64,000 nt of DNA from Platycnemis pennipes (taxonomy: Eukaryota; Arthropoda; Insecta; Odonata; Platycnemididae): assembly GCA_933228895.1 (NCBI GenBank), contig OW121846.1, forward strand, positions 6,975,915-7,039,914, given 5' to 3'. Position 1 is the first letter of the stretch. Each line of letters starts with the position of its first letter. Made by a program: the position numbers and the translations under genes. The notes under the pieces are model-generated. The model was not told the origin of the DNA, did not search any database, and saw only the letters and a program-made list of their open reading frames with translations. This document shows, in pieces, positions 23,258-35,712 of this stretch.

Positions 23258-23408
23258 AAGGCAACGCCACAGGAAGAGCTAAAGGCAACGCCACAGGAAA
23301 AGCTAAAGGCAACGTCACAGGAAGAGCTAAAGGCAACACCACAGGAAGAGCTAAAGGCAACACCACAGGAAGAGCTAAAGGCAACACCACAGGAAGAGCT
23401 AAAGGCAT
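23258..23408 (+). repeat. 24-bp minisatellite, about six units
   Basis: Tandem CTAAAGGCAACRCCACAGGA plus AGAG. The unit is a multiple of three, so an open frame (about 23114-23410) reads the octapeptide KATPQEEL repeatedly. The unit differences are mostly single substitutions. No start, domain or signal supports a real protein. Confidence 0.85.
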
Positions 23409-24381
23409 AAAATTGTCTGATGGCAAGGCGAAACAGAAAGTCAGAGGGGCGGAAAACCCTGATGCCAGCACATTTTGCAGCAAATTGCTGTCCCCTTGTT
23501 GTACCCAAAACCCTCGCCTCGTATTAGAACGTCATAAGGCTCTGAAATGCCAGAATTACCTTCTCTTCTTTCCTTTTGCCTTTCCTTCCCGTGTTCTTTC
23601 TTCGCAAGACCTATTTGTCAATCTCTAGTCATGGGCAATGTCCTTTCCAACCTAGCAACCTTGACCCCTACCTCTCACTCAACACTTATGCCTAGAGTTG
23701 GGTGGTTTTCCAGTTTCATAACTGATTCAATGTATTGTTTACATCGAGAGAATGGCAGGAAGATAGAACTACACAATTTTTGGACCTATGGAATAGACTG
23801 CAGGTTTCATTCAACAAATTCAAACAAGATTTATTTAGGCCAGTACATTGCCAGTGAAATTTTACCTAAAAGTGAAATTCACAAATGATGATGGAACTAT
23901 TTCAATCAAATAATTCAGTACAGCTAGTGCACCGATCAGTACTGGCCGTCATATTCGAGAAAAAAAGGATGACACCAAGGCATTGAAAGGGATCAAAAAT
24001 AAAAATCAACACTGTGGGTAGTACAAACTTGAACTTTTTACTTCATTCATTCACATGGTAGTGAAGTATTCTATTATCATGTCTTCATTGACATTAGTTT
24101 TCCCCCGTTTCCCCCGGTAGTTTCAACCCTCTTAATTCGAAATGTTGAAAAATTCGAAGTTGTTAGTAGTCCCTGGCAAATGGAATAGGAAATTGTGCAC
24201 TTTATAGTACGAATAATTCGAAATATGCTTAATATGTAATTCGAAGTCGAATTTCAATCCGTGATGACCCAACGTATCGTTTATTTCGAAACGATTCACT
24301 GGGGCAATGCCATCCGATGGTAGTTAGTGCTAATAGTCGTTGTGATTTTGGTATCACTTTCTTGAGCATTCGTTACTTTAA

Positions 24382-27217
24382 CATGTTGCGGACCGATCAT
24401 GGAAAGCTCCGTGTTTTGCGTGCCGAACGCTGAGGACCGGTCACGGAGATTTCCGTGTTTTCGCATGTGAGAACAAAACTTATTCTGATTATTTCAATAT
24501 CAGTTACTTATTTTCCCGTTTGCTTCTGGTGTATTTAGGAATGTTCTTTCAATCATTTTGAATAGTTTTCTTCCATTTAAATTTTTATTTTTTAAATGAA
24601 CTCCATTCATTTTCAGCAATTCATAACATGCATGAATAAAAGTTCACTAAGCGTCACCGCATGAAAAAAACTCCATTAAATATTATTTTTCCAATACCCT
24701 AACTCTGTAATCTTTCCAGTGTTTTGAAATCATAAATTATATACATTTATCAAATAAGAAAGATTTATAATCGGATTGTTTTTCTTCAGTCAGTGCTAAT
24801 ACCAAATGTATTCTTCGGTAATTCTCCAATCGCCTAATGTATAGTGGCCTAAAGAGGTAAATGAATATGCCATCTGGATCCCTCCGTATCCATGACTGGC
24901 TTTCACACTCGCTATGATCTGGTTTCTCACAAGGCATCCTATCTACATTTTTCAACGTAAACACATTAGCTGCAGAGGGCCAAGGATCTGTGAGATGCCT
25001 TTCAGCGTTCACTCTATCTTTCGGTCCTTGGTAGAAAAGGACCAGATGGCCACAACGCTTATCTTTGTTATCCTCATGCGTTTCTCTCAGAAGGCATATT
25101 AGTCCCCTCTGGAACGTTCTTGTGTTCTGTGCTCTCTTCTTTAGAGATCTCAAGTCACGTAGTCAACTGGCGAATAATTTCCTTAGTTGAAATGACCTTT
25201 GCTTTTATCCTATGAAAGTGCATACATACGTTAAAGTCCGGGCAGATTTCAATAATTTCCAGCAATAATTCCTGTATATCTTGTCTTCCTAGAAGTTACT
25301 CCAGAAATATTAAGTCCTTATTAGAATTCTATAATAATGGCATCAACTAGTGGTGGTGTATCTTGTGGAATGATGGAGAAGGATATATACGAAGAACTTT
25401 GAGTTGGCGTGTTATTGGACATGCCAGATGATTGTGTGGATGAATGCGAGAGCACGGATAGTGACATTGGTTATGAGATTACTGGAACACAACGTAAAAG
25501 AAAGGTTGAACAGTTAGTTTACACTGATGATAGTGATTCTGAAGTAAGTGACAGCGATGGTAGCTTAGTGAAGGACGCCTCTGTGACATTGAATAAAATT
25601 GACCCTCCAAGAAGATTGGAAGTTTTTCAGGGAGTGACAGGAATCACCATTGCACCTGATAATTGTGAATGTGTTTTAGAAGTAGCAAAATTATTTTTTG
25701 GGGATGATCTTCTTGAAATGATATGCAAATGAGACCAACTTGTATCACATGCAGAATGAAGGCAGATACAAGTACTCACAGAAAAGTGGGAAATGGAAAA
25801 ATGTAACGGTGGGAGAGATGAAAGTTTTCTTAGTAATAATTATTTTGATGGGAAAAATTAGGAAAGATTCAATTAAGGAATATTGGAGCACAGATGAATT
25901 TATCAATATTCCTATTTTTAGTAATTTGCTGTGAATATTGTGATAGTGATAATGAATCAAATTCTGAATCTTCCGATAGATTATATAAAATCAGACCAAT
26001 TCTAGCATATTTGTTAGAAAAATTCAAAACAGTTTACATGCCTAAACGTGATCTCTCTCTCAATGAAGGAGTAATACCTTGGAGGAGAAGATTGAGGTTT
26101 AGAACATATAATCCAGGGAAATTGGTGAAGTACGCATTATTGGTGCGAATGGTGTGTGAGAGTGAAACTGGGTGTATTTGCAACATAGAAATATACACAG
26201 CTGAGGGAAAAAAATTAGAGGAAACCATATTGACTCTTCTAGATCCATATTTACACCGTTGGCATCATGTGTTCCAAGACAATTATTATAACAGCGTACA
26301 AATAGCAGAAAATCTTCTCGTAAAAAAAACACATGTTTGTGGAACCATTCGTGCCAACAGGGGACTTCCCACTGATTTAGAAATGAAATTAAAAATATGA
26401 AGAAAGGTGACTACACGTTCTATAGAAAGGGGGAAGTTTTGTTGCTTGTGTGGAAGGACAAAAGGGAGGTGGGGATGATTTCCACAATTCATGACTCGAG
26501 TATAGGCGAAGGAAAATGAAACAGGTGGACCGGAGAAATACAGAAAAAAACCAACATATATTTTGGAATATAATAAGTACATGGGAGGAGTAGATAGAGC
26601 AGATATGTACTTGGCATACTTTCAGTGCTTAGAAAAACTATGAAGTGGACAAAAGAGTTGTGCTTTGGTTAATCAACAGTGCATTATTTAATTCTTTTGT
26701 AGTGTACAAAACCTTGAACACATCTAGTCGTGTGACTTTCAAAAAATTTGTTTTGGAAGTAGCAAAGGGTTGGGCTAAGCATGAGGAGGGAAGGAGTGCG
26801 TCTTCCAGCGATGACGACACGGGAGGCGAGAGAGGAGGGCCGACACAGCGAGGGCCTCGTCGAGATAACCTGGCAAGGGTGAAACACACCCTCGAACGTA
26901 TAGTCGGGTATAGGAAGAGGAAATATCCATCACGGATGTGTCGAGATTGTTCTGCAAATAAACTTAGGAAGGAAACTCGGTATATCTGTGGATTCTGCAA
27001 GGTTCCTCTGCATAAAGGGTCGTGTTTCACCCAATATCACACCAAAAATAAATACTAAAATATCTGGTGAGTGTAACGTTTCAAATTTTATTAAAATACG
27101 TTAAAAATTAAGCATGCTAGACCAATTTTCATGCATCAATGTCATTTAGGTTAAAACCCCTTTAAATACCCGGTCCTATGTGAAGAGATTGGAATTAAAT
27201 GGCTGGTCCTCAACGTG
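24382..27217 (+). mobile_element. piggyBac transposon 3, TTAA-flanked, nested in the Tigger
   Basis: The left end is CATGTTGCGGACC at 24382. The right end, reverse-complemented, is CACGTTGAGGACC ending at 27217. TTAA lies at 24378-24381 and 27218-27221. Host Tigger sequence resumes across the join, as shown by the uninterrupted copy at 22446-22790. Its termini differ from those of piggyBac 1 and 2, so it is a separate family. Confidence 0.9.
25409..27055 (+). pseudogene. piggyBac transposase (PGBD4-like), multiply broken
   Basis: Consecutive blocks in shifting frames: acidic N-terminus (25409-25732), GKWKNVTVGEMKVFLVIIIL (25740 onward), core 25894-26400, then 26400-26640 and 26645-27055. The core has QDNYYNSVQIAENLL (second catalytic Asp) and NKYMGGVDRADMY. 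The first catalytic position reads LSLNEGVIPWRRR where an Asp-Glu is expected, so Asp has become Asn. The C-terminus keeps the cysteine-rich finger (CRDCSANK, CGFCKVPLHKGSC). There are stops at about 25729, 26398, 26516 and 26641. Confidence 0.88.
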
Positions 27218-29073
27218 TTAAAGTGCTTCCAAGCTATTTGAACATTTGTTTGTGCTTATGGTGCACCGCGTGCCAGCAGCTGTTTACCCCTGATCAAATA
27301 TATCTCGAGTGCACATACATCTCGGCCGCTCCGTTCCTAGCTTTTTCCGGGGCATTCGCGCCATGACTAATGCCTTCCCCTTTCTTCCTCCCGAGCCTCA
27401 CCTTCTCGAGCGAAGACTGTAGGATTCAGCATTTGACCATCGCCAGGAAAGGTCACCTCTTGCTCTTGACTCAATAAGGTCTTCTCACGGTAGAACGAAT
27501 CGTAAAGATCCATCTTCCGAGAAAATAATTGCCCATGTATTTTTATTTCCTCGCTGTGGCTTTAACCATAGTCATGCTTTTCATGTAAGTATTTAGCGTC
27601 ATAGGTATCACATGCGAAAAACTTCATAACTATGATTTTGCACACTACTGTTTTTCTTCGCCTGCTGTTTTGTACTCCTTGCGGGATTCCTGAGCTTCAT
27701 TTTTTACCTTTAACAATTTATTCCTTCGTTATAGGTGAAATCCATTTAGTCCATTACGTCCATGGATGGAAGGTAGGATTTGAGATGCCTTCAAAGAGAA
27801 AACACAGGGAACTGAGAATAAAAGAGAAATTCAGTGTAATTTGTGTGGAGATCGTGGGGTAAAAACAAAAATGGAAAATGCAAAGAATTATGATATTCCC
27901 CTTTCGGTCCGTTCGACATACCTGAAAAATCGTGATGCAATTGAATGACAACTAGAGAGAGGAAAGGACGGTGGCAGGGTGGTGAAGAGGATACGGGGAG
28001 CGAAATGTGAAGAGTCAGAGAGTGAGTGATTGGAGTGGTTCTTCCAATAGCGTTCCTCTATCAGGGCCATTGGCGAAAGATGATCACACTTAAAATGGGC
28101 CAAGAATTTAAATGCTCCAACGGGTGCTTTCTGAGTGGCATGGTATTGTGTCTTTGTGCATGAGTGGAGAGGGATAATCAGTTGACGTAGAAGCAGCTGA
28201 GAGATAGTATTCGAACGTTAAACACATTTATGTGGACTATGCACCTAAAGATAATTTTTTGATGTGGATTAAAGTGGAATATTTTACAACCTTTTACTGT
28301 GGAGGAAAAAGAAGTATGGAGAGACTAACGGTAGTGCTGTGTTGCAATGGCAGCGAGAAGTTACAGCCTCTGGTGATCGGAAAATACAGCAATCCTAGAT
28401 GCTTCAAAGGAGTCCAAACCATTCCCTGTGTTTATAGGGCTGACGAAAAAGCTTGGATGACCGCTAAATTATTTCTTCAGTGGCTCTTAATTTTCGAGCG
28501 AAAGATGGCTGGTCGGGATTGAAACATTCAGTGTGCTGAGCACAACATTGAAGGGCTCACTCTAAATAATATTAGAGTTCTTTTTAGAGGTGGGTCGAAT
28601 CCACTTTTTCCTCGAATCCGAATCCCAAATCGAATCCAACTAAGATTTGAATCGAATCCCGAATCTACCTTTCCGTTTATGAACATTGTGATGACAGGCA
28701 ATGTTTCCTTTTCAAATAGTTATCATGCAAAGCAAAAGTGAATGCATGTGCAGTAAGTGTTTGTTATATCTGCAGTTTAATAAACAACATAACACTACAA
28801 AAAAATCTAAATCGAATATGACCATATTATTAATATTTATTGCTGAAAAACCAAAACAAATTAACTCATTCAGGATACACTATTGGGTTTCCGACAAAAT
28901 TATGCATTTTTCATTTTGTTCCAATTTACACATAGAACAAAAGAAATTTCAAATGATCACTCAGTAGTTGAAGACTACATTAAAAAAAATATTTTTTTCT
29001 TTAAGATAGTATACATTATTTACGTTTGACCTTCTTTAGCAGTAAAAAAATTCTATATTATTTTAAAATATCG

Positions 29074-30936
29074 ACCGTATTTACGCATGTAAGCCGCGCA
29101 CCTTTTTTCCCGAAACGCCGGAGAAAAAATGTGGGTGCACGGCTTATACGAATCCTCCAGATTTCGTGTTAGCCACGAACCATTTTTCCTCAGATTCCTG
29201 TTGTTTTCTCTCCTAAGTTTCGCATTCTGCCTAGTAGTAGTGGTATACTAGTCTTCGCAGCATGGTTTAGTAGTAAATCGTACATTGTAAAGTATTCTGA
29301 AATTTTGAAGTATGTAATTAAAAATAAAAATCCGCGTTTAACAAAGTCTGAGCGTACAACGGTACTGGAAGAAACGCTAGATCAGAAACACCATTTGTCA
29401 AAGCAATAGATTTATCGTGTATAGATCGTAAGTAGGACAACACATTGTAGCACTGATATGTATTTAAATTAGGGATGGGTCGGTTCGGTTCTTCGGTTCT
29501 CGGTTCCACCGGTTCTTGAGCTTAGAACAGGAACCGGAACCGAGGCCAAAAATAATCGGTACCGAAATAAATGGCGCGAAAACCAGATTGAAACCTACTC
29601 ACACTCCGAAAGTGGAGGCTTCACATTAAAACCTGGTGAAATAGTGTACTTAGATGCTTCAAAGTCACGAATTATTCTAATTCAGTCTCTGAAAATGATT
29701 ATTGATTACCTTATCTTACCATTGAGCAATGCAAAGTAAGTAGCAAAGTAAGAACCGGAACCGAGAATCGGAACCGAGAACCGAAGTTAAGAACCGAACC
29801 GGAACCGAAAAAAAGTGGAACCGACCCATCCCTAATTTAAATATACTGTATCCTGTAAGCTGCCGCAAGGAGTTTTATGTTTTTTCAAAATCGTAAGCGG
29901 AGTTTGTTTCGGTATCACGTATCTGTAGCAACATTTTTACGTACTAATAGATAGCTCCTTTTGCGTACATATTAAAGCTACATTGCAAAGACACAACAAA
30001 AAATTTGTTACGTGGTGGCAATAGTCGTATGCTCAGAGAATATGCCTTCTTACTATCCGTGCTATCCGCTCCAAGCGTGAGAGTAGTAAACGTGTTCGAA
30101 TCGATCATTTAGCATTTTAAAATAATTTGCTATTATCACCCTAAAATGAATTCTGATGTGAAATTTCGATAGTTTCCTGTGAGTATAAAGCTACATATTA
30201 TGAATGATGCCGAAAAAATAGGAAATCGAGCTCCATGAAGGAAATATGGTGCATCTGAATCTAGCAGTGACGAAAACTAAGAATGAGAACTGTTATGATA
30301 TGAATATTCATTAGTGATTTATGATTATATTTCCGGGAATGTGTTTTTCTTTAGTTTTATAAGAATTATAATTGTTATTTGATTGAGCTTAGTTTTTTCC
30401 GTGTGTTCCCAAGACTTTTCGGTGTTGTTAAATCGTTCCAGTCCACAGCTACTACGCAGAGAGCAGACGAGATCACCGCTATCAGGTACGGATGGCATTT
30501 GACTTTTTTTGTTGATATGCCAACGATTTCCGTAATAATAGAGTAATCACGGATTGAAATTGTATATATTTTTGCAATTATTTCAGTTGGATGTTCTTTT
30601 GAACAAATGCCGTTTTTATAGCCGGATGATGTGATCGTATGAAACTGTGATTACTGTGAGATGCTACGAGAAACAGATGCACAGTAAAAGAGGCCGTGCA
30701 TTGATGATGATCGTGATGATAATAACACGTAATTCAATCAATTAATGAGAAAGACATACACGTAATTTAGGCACAGCATTTCTGTTAAAGAACGTGTATT
30801 CATGTTATGACAAAATGATGCAGACTCAAGGGAAAAAAATTTTTTTTTCGATAGAAATAATTTTTTCCTCACGAACCTGCCCGAAAATAGGGGTGCGCGG
30901 GATACACGAGGGCGCGGCTTACACGAGTAAATACGG
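29074..30936. mobile_element. Terminal-inverted-repeat element with CCGTATTTAC ends
   Basis: The left end is CCGTATTTACGCATGTAAGC. The right end, reverse-complemented, is CCGTATTTACTCGTGTAAGC followed by GCGCCC. It is present in this hAT copy and absent at the matching point (about 42279) of the copy at 41811-42672. No transposase is found. A decayed solo right end is at 54020-54133. The superfamily is not certain; a TA duplication is suggested but not clean. Confidence 0.8.
29470..29834. mobile_element. 365-bp hAT MITE with perfect 8-bp target duplication
   Basis: TAGGGATGGGTCGGTTC is at both ends in inverted orientation. Flanks are ATTTAAAT at 29462-29469 and 29835-29842. The subterminal sequence is made of short GGTTCGG/GGTTCC repeats and their complements, so the two ends can pair over tens of bases. 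It is the innermost of the nested insertions. Confidence 0.9.
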
Positions 30937-33584
30937 TATGTTGGTAAACCCCGTATTAACACTAACGACTGCATTGTGCCTGCCATCTTATGGCAAATGG
31001 AGAGCCATCTCCGCCTACGAGTTCACGAGCGAAATTCCTCATACATTTATCACATCTAAATCACATTTTTATGATGAAAATTGCATTTTACTCTTTGATG
31101 CAGTAAAAATTGACGTGTTTAAGAGAGACAGTGAAAACGATGAATTATGTGGTTGTGGCAATGAAGGTTCAGTAATATTCTTAAGAAAGCTTTAAAAAAG
31201 GTTTGATAAAATGAAATTGCTCTTTGGAACTCAACCTGGATTCGATCGAATCCAGCCAAAAATTTCGAATCCTCGAATCCAGTAAGATTCGGTGGATTCA
31301 GGGGGTTAGGTGGATTCGAGAACCCATCTCTAGTTCTTTTCCTTCCGGCCAATACCACTAGTTACATGTAGTCCCTAGATCGGGTATAATTTACAGCCCG
31401 AAGAGCTCATATAGGAAGAAACTGGTGACGTATTTGATTAGAGATACCTCAAGAAATATTCCCACCCATGAACTCGGAAAATGGAATGTGCTGGATGTGA
31501 TGAGGAATATAGCTGCTTCTTGGGATGAAGTTTCTTCCTCAGTCATAGAAAACTGCTTTTGAAAATCTGGTTTTGATGAAGGAATTGCATCCATTGACAG
31601 TGACTTCAGTGAAGACTTTGACTGGCCCGAAATTCATGGTGAAGTAGGCTGTCCAACCTCTTTTTCGGAATATGTCCATTTTGACGATAACGTGACCGCC
31701 ACTTCTGAAGAATGCAATGCTCATGCAATGCCGACACTTCTAGGAAGATAGCGGACCTCGATGGCTCTGAACGCGGGAAAGAAATGAGTGATTCCTATGG
31801 GGAAGAGGAGGCAGAAAAGAAATTCGAAAATACACGATTAAGTCGCAAGAAGGCATTTGCTGCGATTTAAAATGTGGAAATGATGTTGCATAAAAGACTG
31901 AGTGCCGATGGAAATGTAGCGAAAGCCATGGGCATTGTGTGTAAACACATTCATGAACTACAGGAAAAATGTAAACAAACTAATTTGGATTCATTTTTTT
32001 TTAGCAATAAATGACTTTTTCAAATACGTTTATGAGTCATTATGTAAGTTTTGCAACTAATTTATATCCAAGTCTCTCAGTAATAAAAAGCCCTTATTTC
32101 TCTGTAATGATATTTAATGAATTCAGCGTTTCAGTTGCCTTTTCCACCCCTCAGTGACGAAGGTATTGTCATTATGTTTTAACTACCGCTGGGAAGGAAG
32201 GTCAATCATTTTTTGGCATGGTGTGTCATTAACCATTAGTTAAAAATACTCAGGTAATACGATTAACAAAAATTTTAATTTAGCATTTTTTTAGAGAATT
32301 TCACAAAAACTGAATTGTTCACCAAAATCATATTTCTTTCGGGCTTGCTGAAATTTTGTGTGGCCTTCACCTGCTGTAGGCATGGTGGAGTAATAATTTC
32401 CGGATGCTGTGATGCCCTTTACCCATTTTCCCTGCATAAGCACTCTTATGGTTGGTAGCCGCTCCACCCATCTCGCTTCGCGGGCATCCCCAGATTCCTT
32501 TGTTTGCCCCGAATTGCTGACGAGTTATGGTTTTCACCAAGAACACTGCGCACAGTGTTCTTGGTTCTCACAATCTGCTTTGTTTACACTTTTCCCATCT
32601 ACTCTTGTCCCATCTTCCAAACTCCAATGTGAATCACGAGGTAAGGAAGGCAAACGATATGGGACTACTTTTGGGTGGTGTCTGTCCGACACTGCTTCAC
32701 TGATTTTTTTCTTGGGTTGCCTCGAGCTTCTTTGGAAGGGGTAAGGGATTCTGGGTTCGTCGCCGACCTTGACGTGATGCTCCACCCCTACCATCATCTC
32801 CCATCTCCCAAACCCCTCCACCATTGGATGCCACCTGAGAAGATAGGGTGTGGGAAAGCAATGAGTGAAATGTGATACTTTTTTTCATGGTTGTAACTGA
32901 TACGGGACTTCGAGCAGGGAAGGAAGATGATGCAGCAGTTGATCATCGTAGAAGTCTTTGGAGAAATGAGAAATTTAAAGGTCTACGGTGAAAATTTTGG
33001 TGACCTGGGAAACACACCTTATGTGATATTACTGGACACATGCCTGAAAACATTCATTCTATTTTCTGCGTGATCGCATCTGATCGTGCATACTTCTCCA
33101 ACTTAAACTTGATTCGGATAAGCGTGAAGAATTTCGGCAATTAACTCCTCATTTTAGTGCTTTTTCTTTGCCTTTTTATCGAAAAATATAGCTGTGCGGT
33201 GATTATCTCGGAAATACGTGATATTTTTCGTTAATTTTCGTGAAGTACATTTAGTCAAACCCAAATAGTTTGAAGTCCAATATTTTTGGTCCTTTGAATT
33301 TCGAATTAACAAGGTTTTACTGTAATTAGGACTGGTTATGTTCTTGATTGTGAACAATTATAGAAATGTGTAGGTGGGAATGGTTTGCAATATTGCAATG
33401 GGGTTGTTTAGATGTAAAGCATTAGCGGCCACCATGCAGCCAAAAGAAAGGTGGCTGCTTCGGGAGGTGACCCCTGATATGGAGGTAAACAACGGCCAAT
33501 GGAATGTTATGCAACCCGCACACCCCTATACTAATTTTTCGAAATGTGTTGCTACAGAAGAATGATGCAGATGAAACTTTTGAC

Positions 33585-33850
33585 CTAGTAAGTGACAAGG
33601 AATGAGAATAGTGGGAGGGAAGAAGAGAAGTCTGCTGAAAACCCTAAGAAGAAGATAGGACAACTTAATCCATCAAATCTTGAGGCATGAAGGCAATCGT
33701 CGAGGGAAAAGTGAATGGGAAGAATGGGAAAGGCAGTCCTCGTATGAGGTACATGGAACGGGTTTTGGAGGGTCTAAAAGAGAGGAGTTATGTGAATTTG
33801 AAGATGTTGGGGGATAAAAGAGTGAAGGGCAGATGTCGACAACAGGTTTC
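33585..33850 (+). pseudogene. RTE-type LINE, C-terminal coding tail
   Basis: Decayed coding tail: KRSLLKTLRRR-like sequence, an IGQLNPSNLEA-like stretch, then AIVEGKVNGKNGKGSPRMRY. This matches the tails at 48370-48760, 52385-52620, 62085-62275 and 63611-64000. The latter are on the opposite strand. Confidence 0.65.
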
Positions 33851-34993
33851 TCTCCAACCTTGGATTCCCAGGCTTGAAATTTTCCTCCTAGTTTCAGGCA
33901 CCTTTAAGTGAGGTACAGACTTAAAAACCCAGTTGATGTTCACCTGTAGTGTTGAGATTTGTACGGTCAGCCGAATGAAGGAAACAAAACTGGTTGCTGC
34001 ACTTGGTGTAGTGGCCACTTCTGGAAGATCGAGCAGTAATTTATCTATCAAGCAGAGGTAGATGGTCTGCTAACAAGGCTCTAGTAATAACCATGTGCTT
34101 CATAGAATGTATAGTTTTAGGAATAGAAGAGAATAATTCCCCAAGTATATTCCCAAATATGTTTGCAAAAGAAATTGTTCATGACTGGCCCATTCTGGGG
34201 GGAACAGTGTGACATCTGGTTGTCGGAGGAGGTGGCCGCTGAAAAGAGGGGAAATTTACATTGGTTATATGGGGAATGTTCTAGGAAAAAGTGGCAAATG
34301 AATGGAGGTGGCAGTTTAGACAGGCTTCACTGTATTCATTTTCACATGTTCTCAAAGAACTTTGTGTAGATATTTTTATATGCCTTCCTGTGGGCCTACC
34401 ATTAATAAATGCCAAATATGTATTGGTATTACATAACCCTGGGCCAATGGCTAGTGGTGGATATTGAAAACCTAATTGTGCTGCAATGAGTGAAGTTCAC
34501 TGGCTTCTGGCTGGTACTGAGGTCCAACATGTGGTTGTTGTTGGTAGGCGAATGCCATTCAAAGCCAATATAATCGTATAAAACCAGCATGGGTCCCATG
34601 TTGGTTCAATATGGAAGGGTGTTTGGCATTGGTCATTGGCAAACCATACCGTTTTACTACCACTCCCCTACTTGTATGCCCCCCCCCCCCCCCCCCCAGT
34701 GAAGCTCCTACCTTTCCTCTATTTCCTCTGCATGTGTATACAAATGTCTGGGAGGAAAGGTGAGTTTTTGTGATACATAAAATTTATAACATTTATAATA
34801 CAAAGTAATTTTTGTTCTGAACTTATAGTTTGTAAACCAGGCTGTGAAAATTCAGTGCTGGTTTTCAATAATTCTCCATTTGAAGCAACCAATGATACAA
34901 AAACTAAGTTTCAAGTTAAATTTTCAATAGTTTTAGCTGGTATTACCTATTTGGCATTCATAGGGCTAAGTTTTATTGTAACTATTCTTTTAG
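33851..34993. other. End of the large ATM intron; poly(C) tract at about 34679-34697
   Basis: No gene recognised. A run of about 19 C occurs at 34679. The stretch ends at the acceptor TTCTTTTAG before the exon at 34994. Confidence 0.5.
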
Positions 34994-35211
34994 AATTCTA
35001 AGTGCCTGCAAGAAGATTCTGGAGAGTTTGGCAGACTTACTGGAGGCTCAAGTAAAATCCCGGAGGCCATCAAATGAGCTGTCTAAAACATTTAGTTTTC
35101 TAGCTTCATTTTATGAACTTGAAGTTGATGGATACATCTCCAACTACATGAGAGAGTGTACACCCAGCAAGCTAGTGAAGACAGTGATGAATGTTTTAAT
35201 GGAAGAAGCAG
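34994..35211 (+). CDS. ATM: ATM kinase exon 2 of those visible (218 nt)
   Basis: Acceptor ATTCTTTTAG, donor CAG|GTAAGA. The first base completes the codon begun at 19620-19621, giving VVR|ILSACKKILESLADLLEA. It continues with KTFSFLASFYELEVDGYISN and TPSKLVKTVMNVLMEEA, amphipathic helices of the solenoid. It ends after one base of a codon. The VR-x-S join corresponds to vertebrate ATM TLVRCSRLL, which supports direct splicing to the previous exon. Confidence 0.8.
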
Positions 35212-35712
35212 GTAAGAGTCATCACTACTATTTGTTCTTGGGTGGAGAAAGTTGGGTCCCACCATTGCGAATGCATAAAGCCTACTCTATTCTTATTTGT
35301 TCATTTTCCATGGAGAAATGTGACTCTTGAGGAAAACACAGTGGTTTCTTATTCATAAGGGCTTGCCATTCAAAGTTCATGGAAAAAGGTATCGTTCATG
35401 TTAATGTGTACTACTGATTCCATTTGAAAGACATTCTCTAAGCTGTGCAGCACTCATGTGATCTGAGTGCCAAGGTAAATTGTACTTAGAATGAATAATT
35501 TAAAGTAAATTTTTGAGACCTCTTAGGTGAATGACAATTTTCTAAATTTCTTACTAAAATATAAATCCAATCATGCAAAATACAATGAATACATTAAATT
35601 AATCAAAACTCAATTCAAGGTTTTATTGAAGGTTCATTAATAAAATAAAGAAAATTTGTAGCATAAAATATTATGTATTTGCTGTATCAGAAACCAACCA
35701 CAAAAGCATATA

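Larger units (their letters stand above)
28585..31332. mobile_element. hAT-type element with 8-bp duplication GTTCTTTT (itself invaded)
   Basis: TAGAGGTGGGTCGAATCC at the left and GAACCCATCTCTA at the right are flanked by GTTCTTTT at 28577-28584 and 31333-31340. The shorter copy at 41811-42672 lacks 29074-30936, which proves a further insertion there. An open frame (30958-31190 here, 42336-42554 in the other copy) contains KSHFYDENCIL and DVFKRDSENDELCGCGNEG. It is shared but has no recognised domain. Confidence 0.88.
27786..31990 (+). pseudogene. Tigger-type transposase, split by a hAT insertion
   Basis: Starts MPSKRKHRELRIKEKFSVI, the Tigger N-terminal helix-turn-helix. Decayed CENP-B-like DNA-binding sequence follows (HGIVSL, SGEG, VEAAE), then the DDE domain: YCGGKRSMERLTVVLCCNGS, PLVIGKYSNPRCFKG and EKAWMTAKLF (28240-28520). 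The second catalytic segment reads IQCAEHNIEGLTLNNIRVLF, lacking the expected Asp-Asn. The hAT sits exactly here. Coding resumes at 31341 with YRKKLVTYL, LDVMRNIAASWDEVSSSVIE and NCF, then decays. It is inactive. Confidence 0.85.
24118..33322 (+). mobile_element. Tigger/pogo element with two nested insertions
   Basis: The left terminus at about 24118 (TTTCAACCCTCTTAATTCGAAA) and the reverse-complemented right terminus at 33322 (CAGTAAAACCTTGTTAATTC) are imperfect inverted repeats of Tigger type. TA follows the right end. Inside, on the + strand, are pieces of a CENP-B/Tigger transposase (27786-31990). The element is interrupted by a piggyBac (24382-27217, TTAA) and a hAT (28585-31332, 8-bp duplication GTTCTTTT). 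Without them it is about 3.6 kb. Confidence 0.85.

Noticed and set aside
24737..25153. 138-residue minus-strand ORF inside piggyBac 3
   Set aside because: No recognised motif, antisense to the element's 5' region, and no start context or neighbour support.
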